Assembly: GCA_948567375.1 (NCBI GenBank)
Contig: OX419759.1
Span: 41,827,493 to 41,891,492 of the forward strand
Source of the DNA: Lunularia cruciata
Lineage: Eukaryota; Streptophyta; Marchantiopsida; Lunulariales; Lunulariaceae
Direction of reading: 5' to 3'
Length of the DNA: 64,000 bases
In this document: one piece after another, positions 1 through 9,790 of the stretch
How the letters are laid out: each line of letters starts with the position of its first letter
How positions within the stretch are numbered: the stretch's first letter is position 1
The notes under the pieces: model-generated
Told to the model about the DNA's origin: nothing
Database searches by the model: none
The model's input: the letters and a program-made list of their open reading frames with translations, nothing else
Position numbers and translations under genes: made by a program

Positions 1-645
1 AATCTATCTAATTTATTAACACATAGATGCAACATGTCCATCATTCTCCATAAGTTACAATTGGAAGTACCAAGGGATCCTCAGACAAGGTGATTGTATT
101 CAAAAAATCATACCCAAAGTGTGAGATGATGAACTATATGAAATGATGCTTGGGAAGTACCTAGACACAAAACTTCCATTGGTTTGGCAAAAATAGATTT
201 GGTGGTCCATAAATTCCATCCATCCTATTCCTTCTCTAATACCAATGTAAAATACTAAGACCAAGGAGAGAAATAGGAGAATGGATGCTCACATTGGGAC
301 ACTTGAATGAGGGAAACTCCAATTGCCTAGCATGAGCTTTGGCCTTGGTATTTATAAGGAGTATACAAGGCCTTGAGAAGCTTCCTTAAGCCGCTTTCTT
401 GGAGTGGAAGCCAAGTTAACTACGAAGCTTCTCAAGAAAATTCCTTCTAGAAGCCTCTTACTTAGTGTGCAAGTTAAGCTAGTTGGAGGCTTATAGAAGC
501 TACCTACTTTGAGTGCAAGCTAAGCCATTTCCAAGAAGCTTTCCAAGAAGCTTCCTAGATGATTTAGGAATATTTTAGGTTAATTATCCTATTTTCTACT
601 TTGTTAACCCTAACTAATTGTGTCGCTCAACTCCATATGGCTACA
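1..645 (-). mobile_element. Ty3/gypsy chromovirus family A, 5' end (copy 0)
   Basis: Positions 1-245 match, by eye, the leader just inside the right LTR of the family A element at 30325-30570, and 246-645 matches that LTR. The element is read on the minus strand and continues leftward out of the window. Directly left of the LTR the minus strand reads TTGGTATTAGAG, which resembles the initiator tRNA-Met primer-binding site TGGTATCAGAGC with a substitution. No gene of this copy lies inside the window. The right-hand target-site duplication cannot be tested because the other end is missing. Confidence 0.8.
246..645 (-). repeat. Family A LTR (5' LTR of copy 0)
   Basis: It begins TGTAAAATAC and ends GGCTACA on the plus strand, and aligns throughout with the LTRs at 25412-25823, 30571-30983 and 59042-59406. 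A TATA box (TATAAATA on the minus strand) sits at 349-356. The stretch 375-555 is packed with AAGCTT-centred palindromes that overlap GAAnnTTC units like those of heat-shock elements. These are more degenerate here than in the other copies. Confidence 0.8.
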
Positions 646-2130
646 CGTGTACTCCATGTGGTAGAAAATCTTGATCCCACATGGATTGCAATAATACATC
701 CACCTCTTTCTTTGGACCACTATTCCAAAGGATAATCTCAAACTATGTGCTACAATACTCCATGAACTCCTTAATGCCACGATGCAAGATATACCATCCT
801 CTTCAACTAGTCTCTACATACCACTCCAAGAATGGAAGTAATAGAGGTCTAATAGGATCTCTTAAGTCAGCCAACCAATGCATAACAAAGCACTACATGT
901 CCAATACTATAATCTTCCTCCTCAAACTAATGTGGAAAAGTATGCATGGGATGAATGCTTTAAACATATTCATCCTTTGTCTAAAATCTATGAGCCTCAA
1001 TACCTCATCTTGCAAGACTTGCTTCCTCTCTTGAAGCCACAATGGCTCATGGTATGTACCTCTAAAATGCAATAGAGGTGCAAGATTTTCACTTGATTGA
1101 AGTCTCCAAACCGCCACAATGTCCTTGGTTATATGCAAATAAATCTCCTCCTTGTGCTTGCTTATGAGAGTCAAAAAAGTTTGACTTGCACAAGTGGCTT
1201 TGCCTTAAAAAAAAACCAAAGAAGTCCCTCCTCTCCTTGTAGAGAGAGCACTAGTCTAACTAGGGTGATACACACCTAAAGGTGAAGTATGAGTAGCTCT
1301 AGTCTCACAATCTTTACTATCATTGGTGGTCTAAGTCGCCATATTCAAAACTGAGTGTGAATCTCTATCAAATCCTACCCCACCACAATCAACTACATGC
1401 ATAGTTTGAATATTAATATCAATGGGAGGAAATTGCCAAGGATAGCATAACATCTCTACCTTCAACCAATTTCTAGCCTCCTCATAATCATCCTCATATG
1501 CATGCCTAAGAGAATCTACCTGATCCACACCTCACATAGAGTACTCTACATCCTCTTCAATAACTCTATAGTAATGTTATACTCTCTCAAACAAAACAAC
1601 TCCTAAAGTCTATATCCTTTGGCTATCAACTCCTTCTCTCTCATAAGTCCATCCAACTTGGCAATCCTCTCAACTCAATCACTAATAAGGCTATCCAACT
1701 CAAACACTTTATGAACTTGTGCTCTCTTCTCTCTCCAATAGGACTAACTAAGTGTGCTAACCTCCTATGGATCTTTCTCTCCCTGGTAGAGAAGTGCAAC
1801 TCTTGCTCTGCTAGTCTACTTTCCCTTTTTATCATAATATGCTCTTCTAGCCTCATCTACTCCTCCCTCTCAGCTAGTCTACTCTCACGAGTGCTCATCA
1901 TAAACACATACTCAAATAGTCTATGCTCCTCTAGAAGAAACTGCTCTTCTCTCTCAACCACATGCTCCTCTAGAGTAATACTCAAATGAGTCTCTCAAGG
2001 TATAGGTAGCAAAGGTAGAGTACAATCGTTGAAAGCCGTCTCATCATGGAGAGTGCTCAATTGGTGCTCAACTGCATAGAGATACTTTCATGGGGGTAGG
2101 AGGGAGAAGAAGGAGCTCTCATGAGGAGGG
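646..2130 (-). pseudogene. Decayed minus-strand coding trace, coiled-coil rich, function unknown
   Basis: No intact gene is present, but consecutive minus-strand open segments (1641-1856, 1331-1528, 893-1174 and a continuation to about 700) read as one broken protein separated by stops and shifts. The upstream part is charged and helical, with RESRLAE-type heptads repeated about 40 residues apart, which suggests a coiled coil. The downstream part has aromatic-rich segments around YEEARNWLKVEML and FRGTYHEPLWLQE. I do not recognise the family. A transposon-encoded protein is more likely than a host gene because the surroundings are all transposon debris. Confidence 0.3.
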
Positions 2131-3390
2131 ACGAAGGGAAGGGAGGGCTTTTAAGGGGAGAGTGGTGATCTGTACAAAAAATCTACACATGATCAAGCAA
2201 TAGAACCTCACCACCATATCATCTCATATAAAACATCTCATCTCATCTCATCTCATGTCAGAAAAGTTAAATACATGAATGCCTAATGACTTTAGAGTTA
2301 ACTCTTACACTTGCCTAACAATCCAAATCATTCGCCATCATAAATAAATAAAAAAATAAGTATATTGATAAGAGATACAAGTCTATGCTAAGTATCCTAA
2401 CAACCTCTATGCAAGTCACTCTCACTCACCTTGATGATCAAGTGCCTCTTTTTAATCATCCTCACACTCAATGCCATAAACCCCTCTTCCTCTCTAGGGC
2501 TGTATACTAGCTTATCTTCACTCACAAGTCCTCTCTATGAACAAGTGTTTGAGAACCTGACCTACATGAGTGACACAAAAGCATCTCAATTTTGGGTGGT
2601 AAAGCTTTTTACAAATTACAACTAGCTCTACCTTAATAGCAAATAAAATAAGCTCTGCCCAACCATAGCACATAGTAGTAGAGCACTTCATCTTACTCAT
2701 CACTATCAAAATGACATTCCCATGTACAACTTAGGGACACGGAGATGGAATAAGAAGAGAACATAACATCTAGAAGAAAGGCCTGAATGCAAGGTATGCA
2801 CAATGTCAAGCTAAATATCTCTTGGCGATATGGTCTCTTATTGAAAACCAATCCTCAACCAAACTCTATGGAATTGTCTTCCTCCTCAGAGTGCTCCCTT
2901 GGCAAACAAAATGCCTCCAGATCATATATGTGGTGAGAAGTATCTCTCTCTATCTAATGTTGCCCTCATGAGTATCTTTATTCCAAGTACATGCAAACTT
3001 ACTACATGTAGGAACCTACACATAATAACACAAGAACAAGTTAGATACATATCATAACATAACAATGTTCTATACACATCATGAGTAGATCTCCATCATC
3101 ATCATCAACATCATCCATACACATCATGGTTAGATGTCCATCTTAATATAAGAATGTTCTATGCTATCCTTATGACTATCAAAAACTCAGAGGTAAGCAT
3201 ACTCCCTTAGCATGACGGATGTGAAACATAGAAAGCTATATTTTGATTGAGTGCCAACAAATGTAACCAACATGGAGAAATATACTTTGTAAGAAAGTTA
3301 TGGTTTGATTGAGTACCAGAAAATGTAACCAACAACCACCGAAGAGAACTATTAAGTGTGGAGTTTGATTAATTATAAGAATGCACTAAA
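2131..3390. other. Gene-free stretch with a (CATCT)n microsatellite
   Basis: I see no supportable gene. A short (CATCT)n run of about 4.6 units lies at 2234-2256, and imperfect CATCAT runs lie near 3090-3115. An imperfect direct repeat of about 30 bases (TTTGATTGAGT followed by an ACCAAC-ending tail) occurs at about 3242 and 3303. The rest is AT-rich and CpG-poor, like old transposon sequence. Confidence 0.5.
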
Positions 3391-4077
3391 GGAATGTTGA
3401 AGATAGATTTTTTGTGGGAGTATAGAAGTGTGAATACGGGATAGATCTTCAACTACAAGATCCCATTTATAGAAATACATAAAAGAAAATTCACTTTGGG
3501 ATTAATTTTTTGTGAATAAATATGAAAATGAAGCTTGCCTTATCTTGGTGGAAATGTCTTCTCAAGGGCTTTCCATAAACACCAAGATTGTGGTAAATAG
3601 AGATCCAGAAAAGAAGTTATGGTTACTTGAAGTTTAGGACAAATGTGTCTTGTGGGAATTATGTGAGTTATGGGATTCTATTGGGTGATCTATGGGAAGG
3701 ACTATGGGAATATATGAATTTACCCTATGGTTTTTTACAAAAATGGATCCTAGTGATGTGTATCAAACTGATACAATACAATCTTGGGCTAGATAGTGAA
3801 TCAATTGGCACCACACATTCCAAAGCTAGATAAGTGCAAGTGCATATATATTTGTAGTGTTGGTGGTCAGTAGTGGCTTTGACCATTCTTAAGTGAATAA
3901 AATCATGTGTGGTGGTGGACATAGGAAAATATTTGCCAAACCACATGAAATTTGGTATCATGTTTATGCATGTTTTTCTTAACCAGATTGACAAATGAAT
4001 TGTGTTCCACAAAATAGCTGAACTTGTATTATTTTTGCTCTCTCAAATCCAATCCAAGTGCAATTTCTCCCAACAAG

Positions 4078-4089
4078 TGGTATCAAAGT
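4078..4089 (+). other. Copia primer-binding site (initiator tRNA-Met)
   Basis: TGGTATCAAAGT starts two bases after the probable LTR end at 4075. It matches the usual plant copia primer-binding site TGGTATCAGAGC except at two positions. Minus-strand DNA synthesis would start here. The gag start codon follows 29 bases later. Confidence 0.85.
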
Positions 4090-4117
4090 GTTGGTTATTT
4101 AGAGAGAGAGCAAAACA

Positions 4118-4800
4118 ATGTCAAAAGATGGGAAAGTTAAAGTTGACAAGTTCAATGGCAAGGATTTTGGATATTGGAAGATAAAAATTGAAGACTATCT
4201 ATATCAAAAGAAGTTGCACCTTCTTTTTGAGGCAAAAAGCAAGAAAAAGATGGAAGAAGCTAAGTGGGAGCTTCTAGATTGACAAGCCTTGGATGTGGTC
4301 AAATTGACATCAGTAAGAAATGTTGCATACAACATTGTCCACGAGAAGACCACTATGGGGGCATTAAGGTTATTGAATATGTATGAGAAACCTTCAATTT
4401 TGAACAAGGTGTTCTTGATTTGCCAATTAGTCAACACAAGGATGAAAGAAGGTGCATCAATTCAAAACCACGTGAAAGATTTCAATTCAATCATTTCAAG
4501 ACTAGAATATGTTAAGATTAACTTTGATGATGAAGTTCAAGCATTTTGCTCTTATCATTATTTCTTGATAATTGAGGAGAAACAATCATAGCAATGAGTA
4601 GTTCTTCAAGATCAAGTGATCTCACGTTTGAGAGTATACAAGACATTATTCTCAATGAATCATTTGAGAGTATACAAGACCTTATTCTCAATGAAGATAT
4701 CCATAGGCATACTTCTTTAGAATTGTCAAGTATGGTGCTATTTATGGATAGTAGAGGTAGAAGGACTCAACAAGATCAGAGTTAGAGAAATGGTAGATCA
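4118..4800 (+). pseudogene. Copia gag (UBN2-type), broken
   Basis: The ATG at 4118 opens the typical copia gag N-terminus (KVDKFNGKDFGYWKIKIEDY), which forms the capsid-like shell that packages element RNA. The family's mid-region follows, with YEKPSILNKV and NHVKDFNSIISRLEYVKINF. A TGA at 4280-4282 lies where an arginine (CGA) is usual, consistent with C-to-T. Around 4545-4590 the frame slips, and homology resumes in another frame from 4594 (MSSSSRSSDLTFESIQDII). A 36-base tandem duplication (4627-4698) repeats FESIQD..ILNE. The gene cannot make full-length Gag. Confidence 0.85.
4627..4698 (+). repeat. 36-bp tandem duplication inside copia gag
   Basis: Two adjacent copies begin TTTGAGAGTATACAAGAC at 4627 and 4663 and differ at only a few bases. 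The duplication is in frame (12 codons) and repeats part of the linker upstream of the zinc knuckle, so it looks like replication slippage. Confidence 0.9.
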
Positions 4801-4829
4801 AATTCAAGGAAGAGAAGTGAGTTAATAGG

Positions 4830-5240
4830 TCATAGGGAAGTATGCAAAGAAATTGTGTGCTTGAATTGCAATAGGTACTTTAGGAATCAATGTAAAAGTC
4901 CAAAGAAGGAGAACTCTATGAACATAGCAACAAAACAAGAGGATGCACTTGTTTCTTATGTACACTATCACTTAACACTTGGGTTATAGATTTGGGTGCA
5001 TCTTTTCATTCTACCCCATGTAAAGAGTTGATGCAAAACTTTGTTGTAGTAAACCTTTGAAAGGTTCACCTCATTGACAATAAACCCCTATTTATCAAAG
5101 GAAAAGGCAATGTGAACTTAAAGACCTCTCAAGGATCAACACGGGCTTTGACAAAGGTCATATAGGTCCTTGGACTAAAGAGGAATTTGATTTCCGTAGG
5201 TCAACTAGATGTGGAAGGACATCAAACATCTTTTGATAGT
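4830..5240 (+). pseudogene. Copia zinc knuckle and aspartic protease, degenerate
   Basis: A worn CCHC knuckle reads CLNCNRYFRNQC, one residue short and without its histidine. It is followed by the protease start WVIDLGASFHSTP, where the catalytic motif DSGAS has become DLGAS. The text then matches copia protease as far as KRNLISVGQL. Sequence stops at 5240 where the gypsy LTR begins. Stops and shifts are present, so this is a relic. Confidence 0.8.
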
Positions 5241-5825
5241 TGTAATACTTTGAGGACAAGAGAACTCTACAAGAGAGAAAACACAATTTTCACACTCAAT
5301 ACTAAGATGCCTCCAAAGAAGCATCTGCCCTTTATTATATAACAAAGAGGACCCCTCCAAAGAAGCTCCACCCTTGGATCAGATACATGGATTGTTGGCA
5401 TGTCAACAAGCTCCACCGTTTGATTAGTTGTCTAGATGGGTGACATGTCAGTCCTTGCCTATCTAGTTGGTCAATAGGTTTGACTAAAGAGAATCTTTAA
5501 GGAATATTCTTATAGGAAGCTTAGAATCACATGGGTGAGGTACCATTGGAAAGCTCTTGATGAGGCAAATCATGGGGAGAGAAGGCAAGCCTTTTCTTTC
5601 GAAAAGGAGGGATTCTTCCCATTTTTGAGGCCTCATTCATTTGTTTAGGCCTCCAAAATTGGCTCTAAAGTTTTTAGGCTATTTTTGACTTCTGCCCTAT
5701 TAGTAGAAGTACTCTTTTGGTGATGTCTCTATCTGATCTAGTTAGCCCATCCCATAGAACATCCTTCTAGATGTTACCAAGCCAATTTTCACCTCTAGAT
5801 AATATGCCTAGCTATTGGTATTACA
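5241..5825 (-). repeat. Family D gypsy LTR (3' LTR of minus-strand element)
   Basis: The 585-bp repeat runs from TGTAATACTT to GGTATTACA and matches the solo LTR at 21057-21778 along its length. On the minus strand it is preceded by AAAAGGGGGAGG, a good polypurine tract (about 5827-5839), which fixes it as the 3' LTR of the element to its right. The partner LTR expected near 9.2 kb is missing. Confidence 0.85.
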
Positions 5826-5837
5826 AACCTCCCCCTT

Positions 5838-6164
5838 TTAAGACGCAACATCCTTGTTGCAAAGTTGTTGCTCAAAAGATTGAATTGAAAAAAATGCATT
5901 GGTAAAGTTGGCTGCTGGCTCCCATTTTGCTTTATATAATGGGTACCCTTTCCAATGTACAAGATATTCCATAATGAAGAGTGCCACAGATGCATTTTTG
6001 GAGAATGCATTTGACTTCATGTTCCTATGTGTCATCAACAAGGGTTGGGCAAGGTCAAATTTCTTGGAGAGAAGAGAAGTGAGGCAGTAGAGGTGCATAT
6101 CTATGCAATAAGGAAACATATGATGGATCTTTATATGTGGCAATAGCTTGAGGTGATAGGCCAC
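5838..6164 (-). pseudogene. Family D integrase C-terminus with chromodomain
   Basis: The segment ends in EYLVHWKGYPLYKAKWEP followed by FEQQ, a recognisable chromodomain (aromatic residues around HWKGY and the WEP end). In chromoviruses this domain steers integration by binding modified histone H3. The upstream part is the integrase C-terminal region. The chain stops about 13 bases before the LTR. It is joined to the integrase core only through frameshifted sequence, so it is not functional. Confidence 0.75.
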
Positions 6165-6332
6165 TACACTGATTCAACAAAGAATGGAGAAAGGTCCAAT
6201 AAAACAAGGTTTGAGCTTCTGAGGGCCAACTAACTTGAGGTTGGTGGTTGATAGCCAGACTTGATCTCCCACATTGAACTCCATGTGTTGGTGGTGTGCA
6301 TCTACATACTACTTTTGCTGATTTTGGGCAAT

Positions 6333-7394
6333 CTACAACTTGTGCTTGGTGCTCTCCTCACCTTGTTGGATTTTAGACACAAAAGTATTGACCGGGTCAA
6401 CCTTGGTAGCCACCAAATAGACCTTCATCAAGCTTGAAGGTGTAAAAGGATGCTCTCCATACATGAGAAAGAATAGTGTGACTTGTGTGGACACATTCAT
6501 GGAATTGTTGTAAGCAAATTCAACCAATGGGAGTAAGGTGTCCCACCTCTCTTGTTCATCTAAAGTCAAGCCCCAAAGCATATCCGTAATAGTGCAATTT
6601 TCACTCTTTATTTATCCATTGGTCTATGGATGGTAAGCTATGGACATGGCCAATTTGGTTTGAAGAACCCAAAGAATGTTCTCCAAAAAAAATTAGTGAA
6701 TTGAGTGCCTCTATCTGTGATGAGTACTCGAGACAAGCCATGATAGGAGAAGACTACATCTTAGTACAATTGAGCTAGTTGTGGTGCAGTCATGTCCTTG
6801 GTGGTAGGATGCATATGAATCATTTTGCTGAGTCCTTCAACAAAGAATATGATGGAGTCAGACACATAGGTGGTCTTGGGCAATTCACAAATCAGATCCA
6901 TGCTTACCTTCCTAATGTTGTGTAGGAGTGGGAAGAGGTTGGAGGAGTCATGGAGTAGCTTGATTAGAAGTCTTATTTTGTTGATAGAGTAGGCAGCTCC
7001 AAACATATTCCATCACATCATTGCTCATCTTGGACCAATAGTAATGGCGTTTGATTGCATCCAAGGCCTTGTCCACTTCAACATGACATGCAATGGTAGA
7101 ATCATAACATTTTGCTAGGATGGTGGTTCTTCGATCTGTGGCATCCGGGATCCATAACCTACTATCACAAAAGGTGAGTCCTTGGGTGTTGGTGATGCTT
7201 TTGGATGATTGAGCACTTACAATCTGTGGATCAGTTTTTGTAGCAGCAAGAATCCTTGGCCAGAATTCAGATTTCTGACTTCCACCACTAAATTGTTTAC
7301 CATTGGCATCCCGGTGAATGCATCTACAAGTTGCTTTGTGCCTTCCACATATTTGATTGTCATGTTGAATTGTTGTCTCCACTTTGCCCATCAA
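6333..7394 (-). pseudogene. Family D integrase, zinc-binding and core remnants
   Basis: Three open pieces in different frames hold the HHCC-type N-terminus (6948-7394, AIKRHYYWSKMSNDVMEYV then CLLYQQNK), the first catalytic segment (6761-7006, SMDLICELPKTT), and the distal core (6333-6581, LPLVEFAYNNSMNVST). The second aspartate and the glutamate region fall in poorly conserved sequence between them. Frameshifts separate the pieces. Confidence 0.75.
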
Positions 7395-7720
7395 ATCTGT
7401 TGATTAGAAAGATCTTTTTGTGTCTTGAGGTAAACTAGAGGTTTGTGGTCTATCTTTACCATAAATGCCTTCTTACCTAGATAATAGTTCCAATGCTTGG
7501 TTGCAAGGAAAATGGCCAGCTCTTCTTGTTTGGTGGTGTGATAGTTGCATTCCATTGGTAACAACTTACAAGAAAGATATGCAATTGAGTGCCATCCATC
7601 TTGCCACTCTTGTTGTAGGACTGCTCCTATTGCTACACTTGATGCATCCATAACCATCTTGATTGGATGTTTTGCATACCATTGCAAGATTGGTGCATGT
7701 AGTAATGTGTCTTTCAACAC
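7391..7720 (-). pseudogene. Family D RNase H
   Basis: The 109-residue open segment has the expected landmarks: MVMDASSVAIGAVLQQ (first aspartate), the YHTTKQEELAI glutamate region, and MVKIDHKPLVYL (third acidic position). It would degrade template RNA during reverse transcription. It abuts the reverse transcriptase pieces on its right in another frame. Confidence 0.85.
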
Positions 7721-7771
7721 TTAAAAGGCCAGTTCTTGTGCATTTCCCCATATCCACTTGTTCTCCTTGCC

Positions 7772-8509
7772 TTATAGTGTTGTTAGAGGCTGTGTAATCT
7801 TGGAGAAGTCCTTGAAAAATTGACAATAAAACCTCATCAATCCCAAGAAACTCTTGAGTTGAGTCCAATCTTCTAGAGCACCCCATTGTTGAATGACCTC
7901 AATTTTTTTGGTTAGCAATGAGATATCTTTTTCACTTACTCTATGCCCTAAGTAGTCTACTTCAAATTTGCCAAACTTATACTTTGAGACTTTGGCATAC
8001 AATTGATTTTGTTACAAAATCTAGAAGACTTCTCATAGATGTTGTTTGTGCTTTGTCATCGTCCTATTGTAGACTATGATGTCATCAAGGAAGATGATAA
8101 TAGATTTATCCAAATATGGACAAAATATATCATTCATCAAACTCATGAAAGTGGCTAGAGTGTTGGTGAGGCCAAACGGCATCACCAAGTACTCAAAGTG
8201 ACCATACTTTGTTTGAAAGGCTATTTTGTATATGTCTTCTTCCACTATCGTGATTTGGTTATAACCACTCCACAAATCAAGTTTGGTGAAGTGCCTTGCA
8301 CCATTGAGTTGATCAAACAAGTTAAACATATACGGGAATGGATATTTATTCTTCACCATTTGTTGAATTAGTCCTTGATAGTCAATGCACATGAGCATTG
8401 TTCTATCATTCTTCTTCACAAATAATACAAGAGCCCCATATAGTGATATTTTGGGTTGGATAAACCCTTTCTGCAATATATCCTTGCTTTTAGCCTTATA
8501 CTCCTCCAA
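7772..8509 (-). pseudogene. Family D reverse transcriptase
   Basis: 8033-8509 covers fingers and palm: LIQQMVKNKYPFPYMFNLFD, FTKLDLWSGYNQI, VMPFGLTNTLATF and the catalytic FLDDIIVY in place of the common YVDD. 7772-8002 covers the thumb/connection (LGHRVSEKDI, FLGLMRFYCQF) in another frame. The catalytic aspartates survive, but a frameshift and stop near 8010-8030 break the enzyme. Confidence 0.85.
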
Positions 8510-8691
8510 CTCATGAGTTGATAGTCAATATGGGGCCTTACAAGGAGATGTCTTCCCGAGAAGTATCTCAATTTTATGATCTAATCTCCTTTTTGGTGGT
8601 AAACCTATGGGTAATTCATTTGGAGAGACATCTTGGAACTCATTGACTACATCTTTAATTTCTTAAAAATTTGTCCATTGTATTGCGCACT

Positions 8692-9130
8692 CTAGACTTC
8701 TCTTCTTAACCCCATGAAACATCTATCTGTCTTACCAATAGATGTGGTCTCTATGACATACAGAGGTAATTCTTGCCTTTGTGATCCTCCTTTAAACCCA
8801 AAGATCTTCCATTGACTAGTTTTCACTACTTTCTTTCTCCAATCCACCGTGCGCTTGTAGTGCTCCATCCATGGCATACCTAAGATTGCATCATAACAAG
8901 CTAAATATATCACTCACCACTTTATTGCTTCTTGATACTCTCCTTTATAGAGTATTACCTTTCTAAGTAATGACTCAATCCTCTATGTGTTACCACTAGA
9001 TAACTCTACTTCATCATTCTCCAGTTCCATCTCCAACCTTATTGCAACAGAGTGAGACAAGAAATTCTCTATTGCTCCAGGGTCTATCAAGAAGCCCATG
9101 ATGTATGAAATGGTATGCACTAGGCTAGAC
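8692..9130 (-). pseudogene. Family D retropepsin region
   Basis: Minus-strand text reads MGFLIDPGAIENFLS, matching a retropepsin active site with DSGA changed to DPGA. It then runs to YDAILGMPWMEHYKRTVDW, the usual end of gypsy proteases (ILGMPWL). The two halves lie in one broken frame with a stop near 8940. Together they place the start of pol at the right end of this truncated copy. Confidence 0.7.
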
Positions 9131-9235
9131 ATTGTTCATGTAATGGGAGTCATAGGCAAATTCATGTCAAACCTAGGAAGAGAGCATTGGGAAGCAATAA
9201 AATGATTGTTATGCTACTTGGAAGGTATCTTTGAT

Positions 9236-9790
9236 AAGACACTTTGCCTCAAGTAAAAAAATGCTATTTAGAGAAGGCTTTAATGATGCAGATTTGGGAG
9301 GAGACTAGGACTATAGAAAGAACACTAAAGGGTGTCTATTCACCTTGGGTGGTACTACTATTAATTGGATGTCTTGATTGCAAAGAGTGTTGCTCTTTCT
9401 ACTATAGAAGTTGAGTACATGGCCATCTCAGAAGCTAGCAAGGAGATGACTTGTGTAAATTCTTTTTATCATAGAGCTAGGTGAGAAAAAAGTTGACAAT
9501 ACACTACATAGTGATAGCCAAAGTACAATAAGTCTTGTAGAGAATCCTATGTTTCCTGCTAGGACAAAGCATATTCAGTTGAGGTATCATTTCATTTCAT
9601 TTGTGAATTGATAGATGATGGAGTATTACCTTTGGTAAAGATTGTTAGAGTAAGCAATAATGCAAATATATTTACCAAGGTAGTCACCATTGGGAAGCTC
9701 AAGCAATGTATAGTTGTAATTGGACTTCAAAGTTAATTGATTAGAGTGACAAGTAATGTACAACTCCAAGTGGGATATGGTTAAGTGGTT
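9236..9790 (+). pseudogene. Copia RNase H and C-terminal tail
   Basis: This is the continuation of the copia element on the far side of the gypsy insertion. Visible landmarks are KNTKGCLFTLGGTTINWMS, STIEVEYMAISEASKEM and ARTKHIQLRYHFIS, ending near ANIFTKVVTIGKLKQC, all characteristic of copia RNase H. A TGA at about 9379 and several shifts break it. The segment ends close to a purine-rich run (AAGTGGGATATGG at 9768-9780) that may be the polypurine tract. Confidence 0.85.

Larger units (their letters stand above)
5826..9200 (-). mobile_element. Ty3/gypsy chromovirus family D, 5'-truncated
   Basis: Reading right to left on the minus strand the order is protease (about 9.1-8.7 kb), reverse transcriptase (8.5-7.8), RNase H (7.7-7.4), integrase (7.4-6.3), chromodomain (6.1-5.84), polypurine tract and LTR. 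This is the standard chromovirus order. Gag and the 5' LTR are absent. The right edge lies between about 9190 and 9240, where copia sequence resumes. Many stops and frameshifts show it is dead. Confidence 0.85.
3394..9790 (+). mobile_element. Ty1/copia retrotransposon, split by a gypsy insertion
   Basis: A copia-type 5' segment (LTR end, primer-binding site, gag, protease) lies at about 3.4-5.24 kb. A copia RNase H/C-terminal segment lies at about 9.24-9.79 kb in the same orientation. Between them is a minus-strand gypsy element (LTR at 5241). Copia integrase and reverse transcriptase are absent, so a deletion accompanied or followed the nested insertion. The right LTR edge (CAACA, ending at 4075) is clear. 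The left LTR start is a guess (a TGTTGAAGAT string at 3394), and no 3' LTR could be aligned near 9.8-10.0 kb. Confidence 0.7.

Noticed and set aside
3390-4020. ORFs 3627-3833 (plus) and 3725-4012 (minus) as genes
   Set aside because: They lie in the probable copia LTR and overlap each other; neither has a motif.
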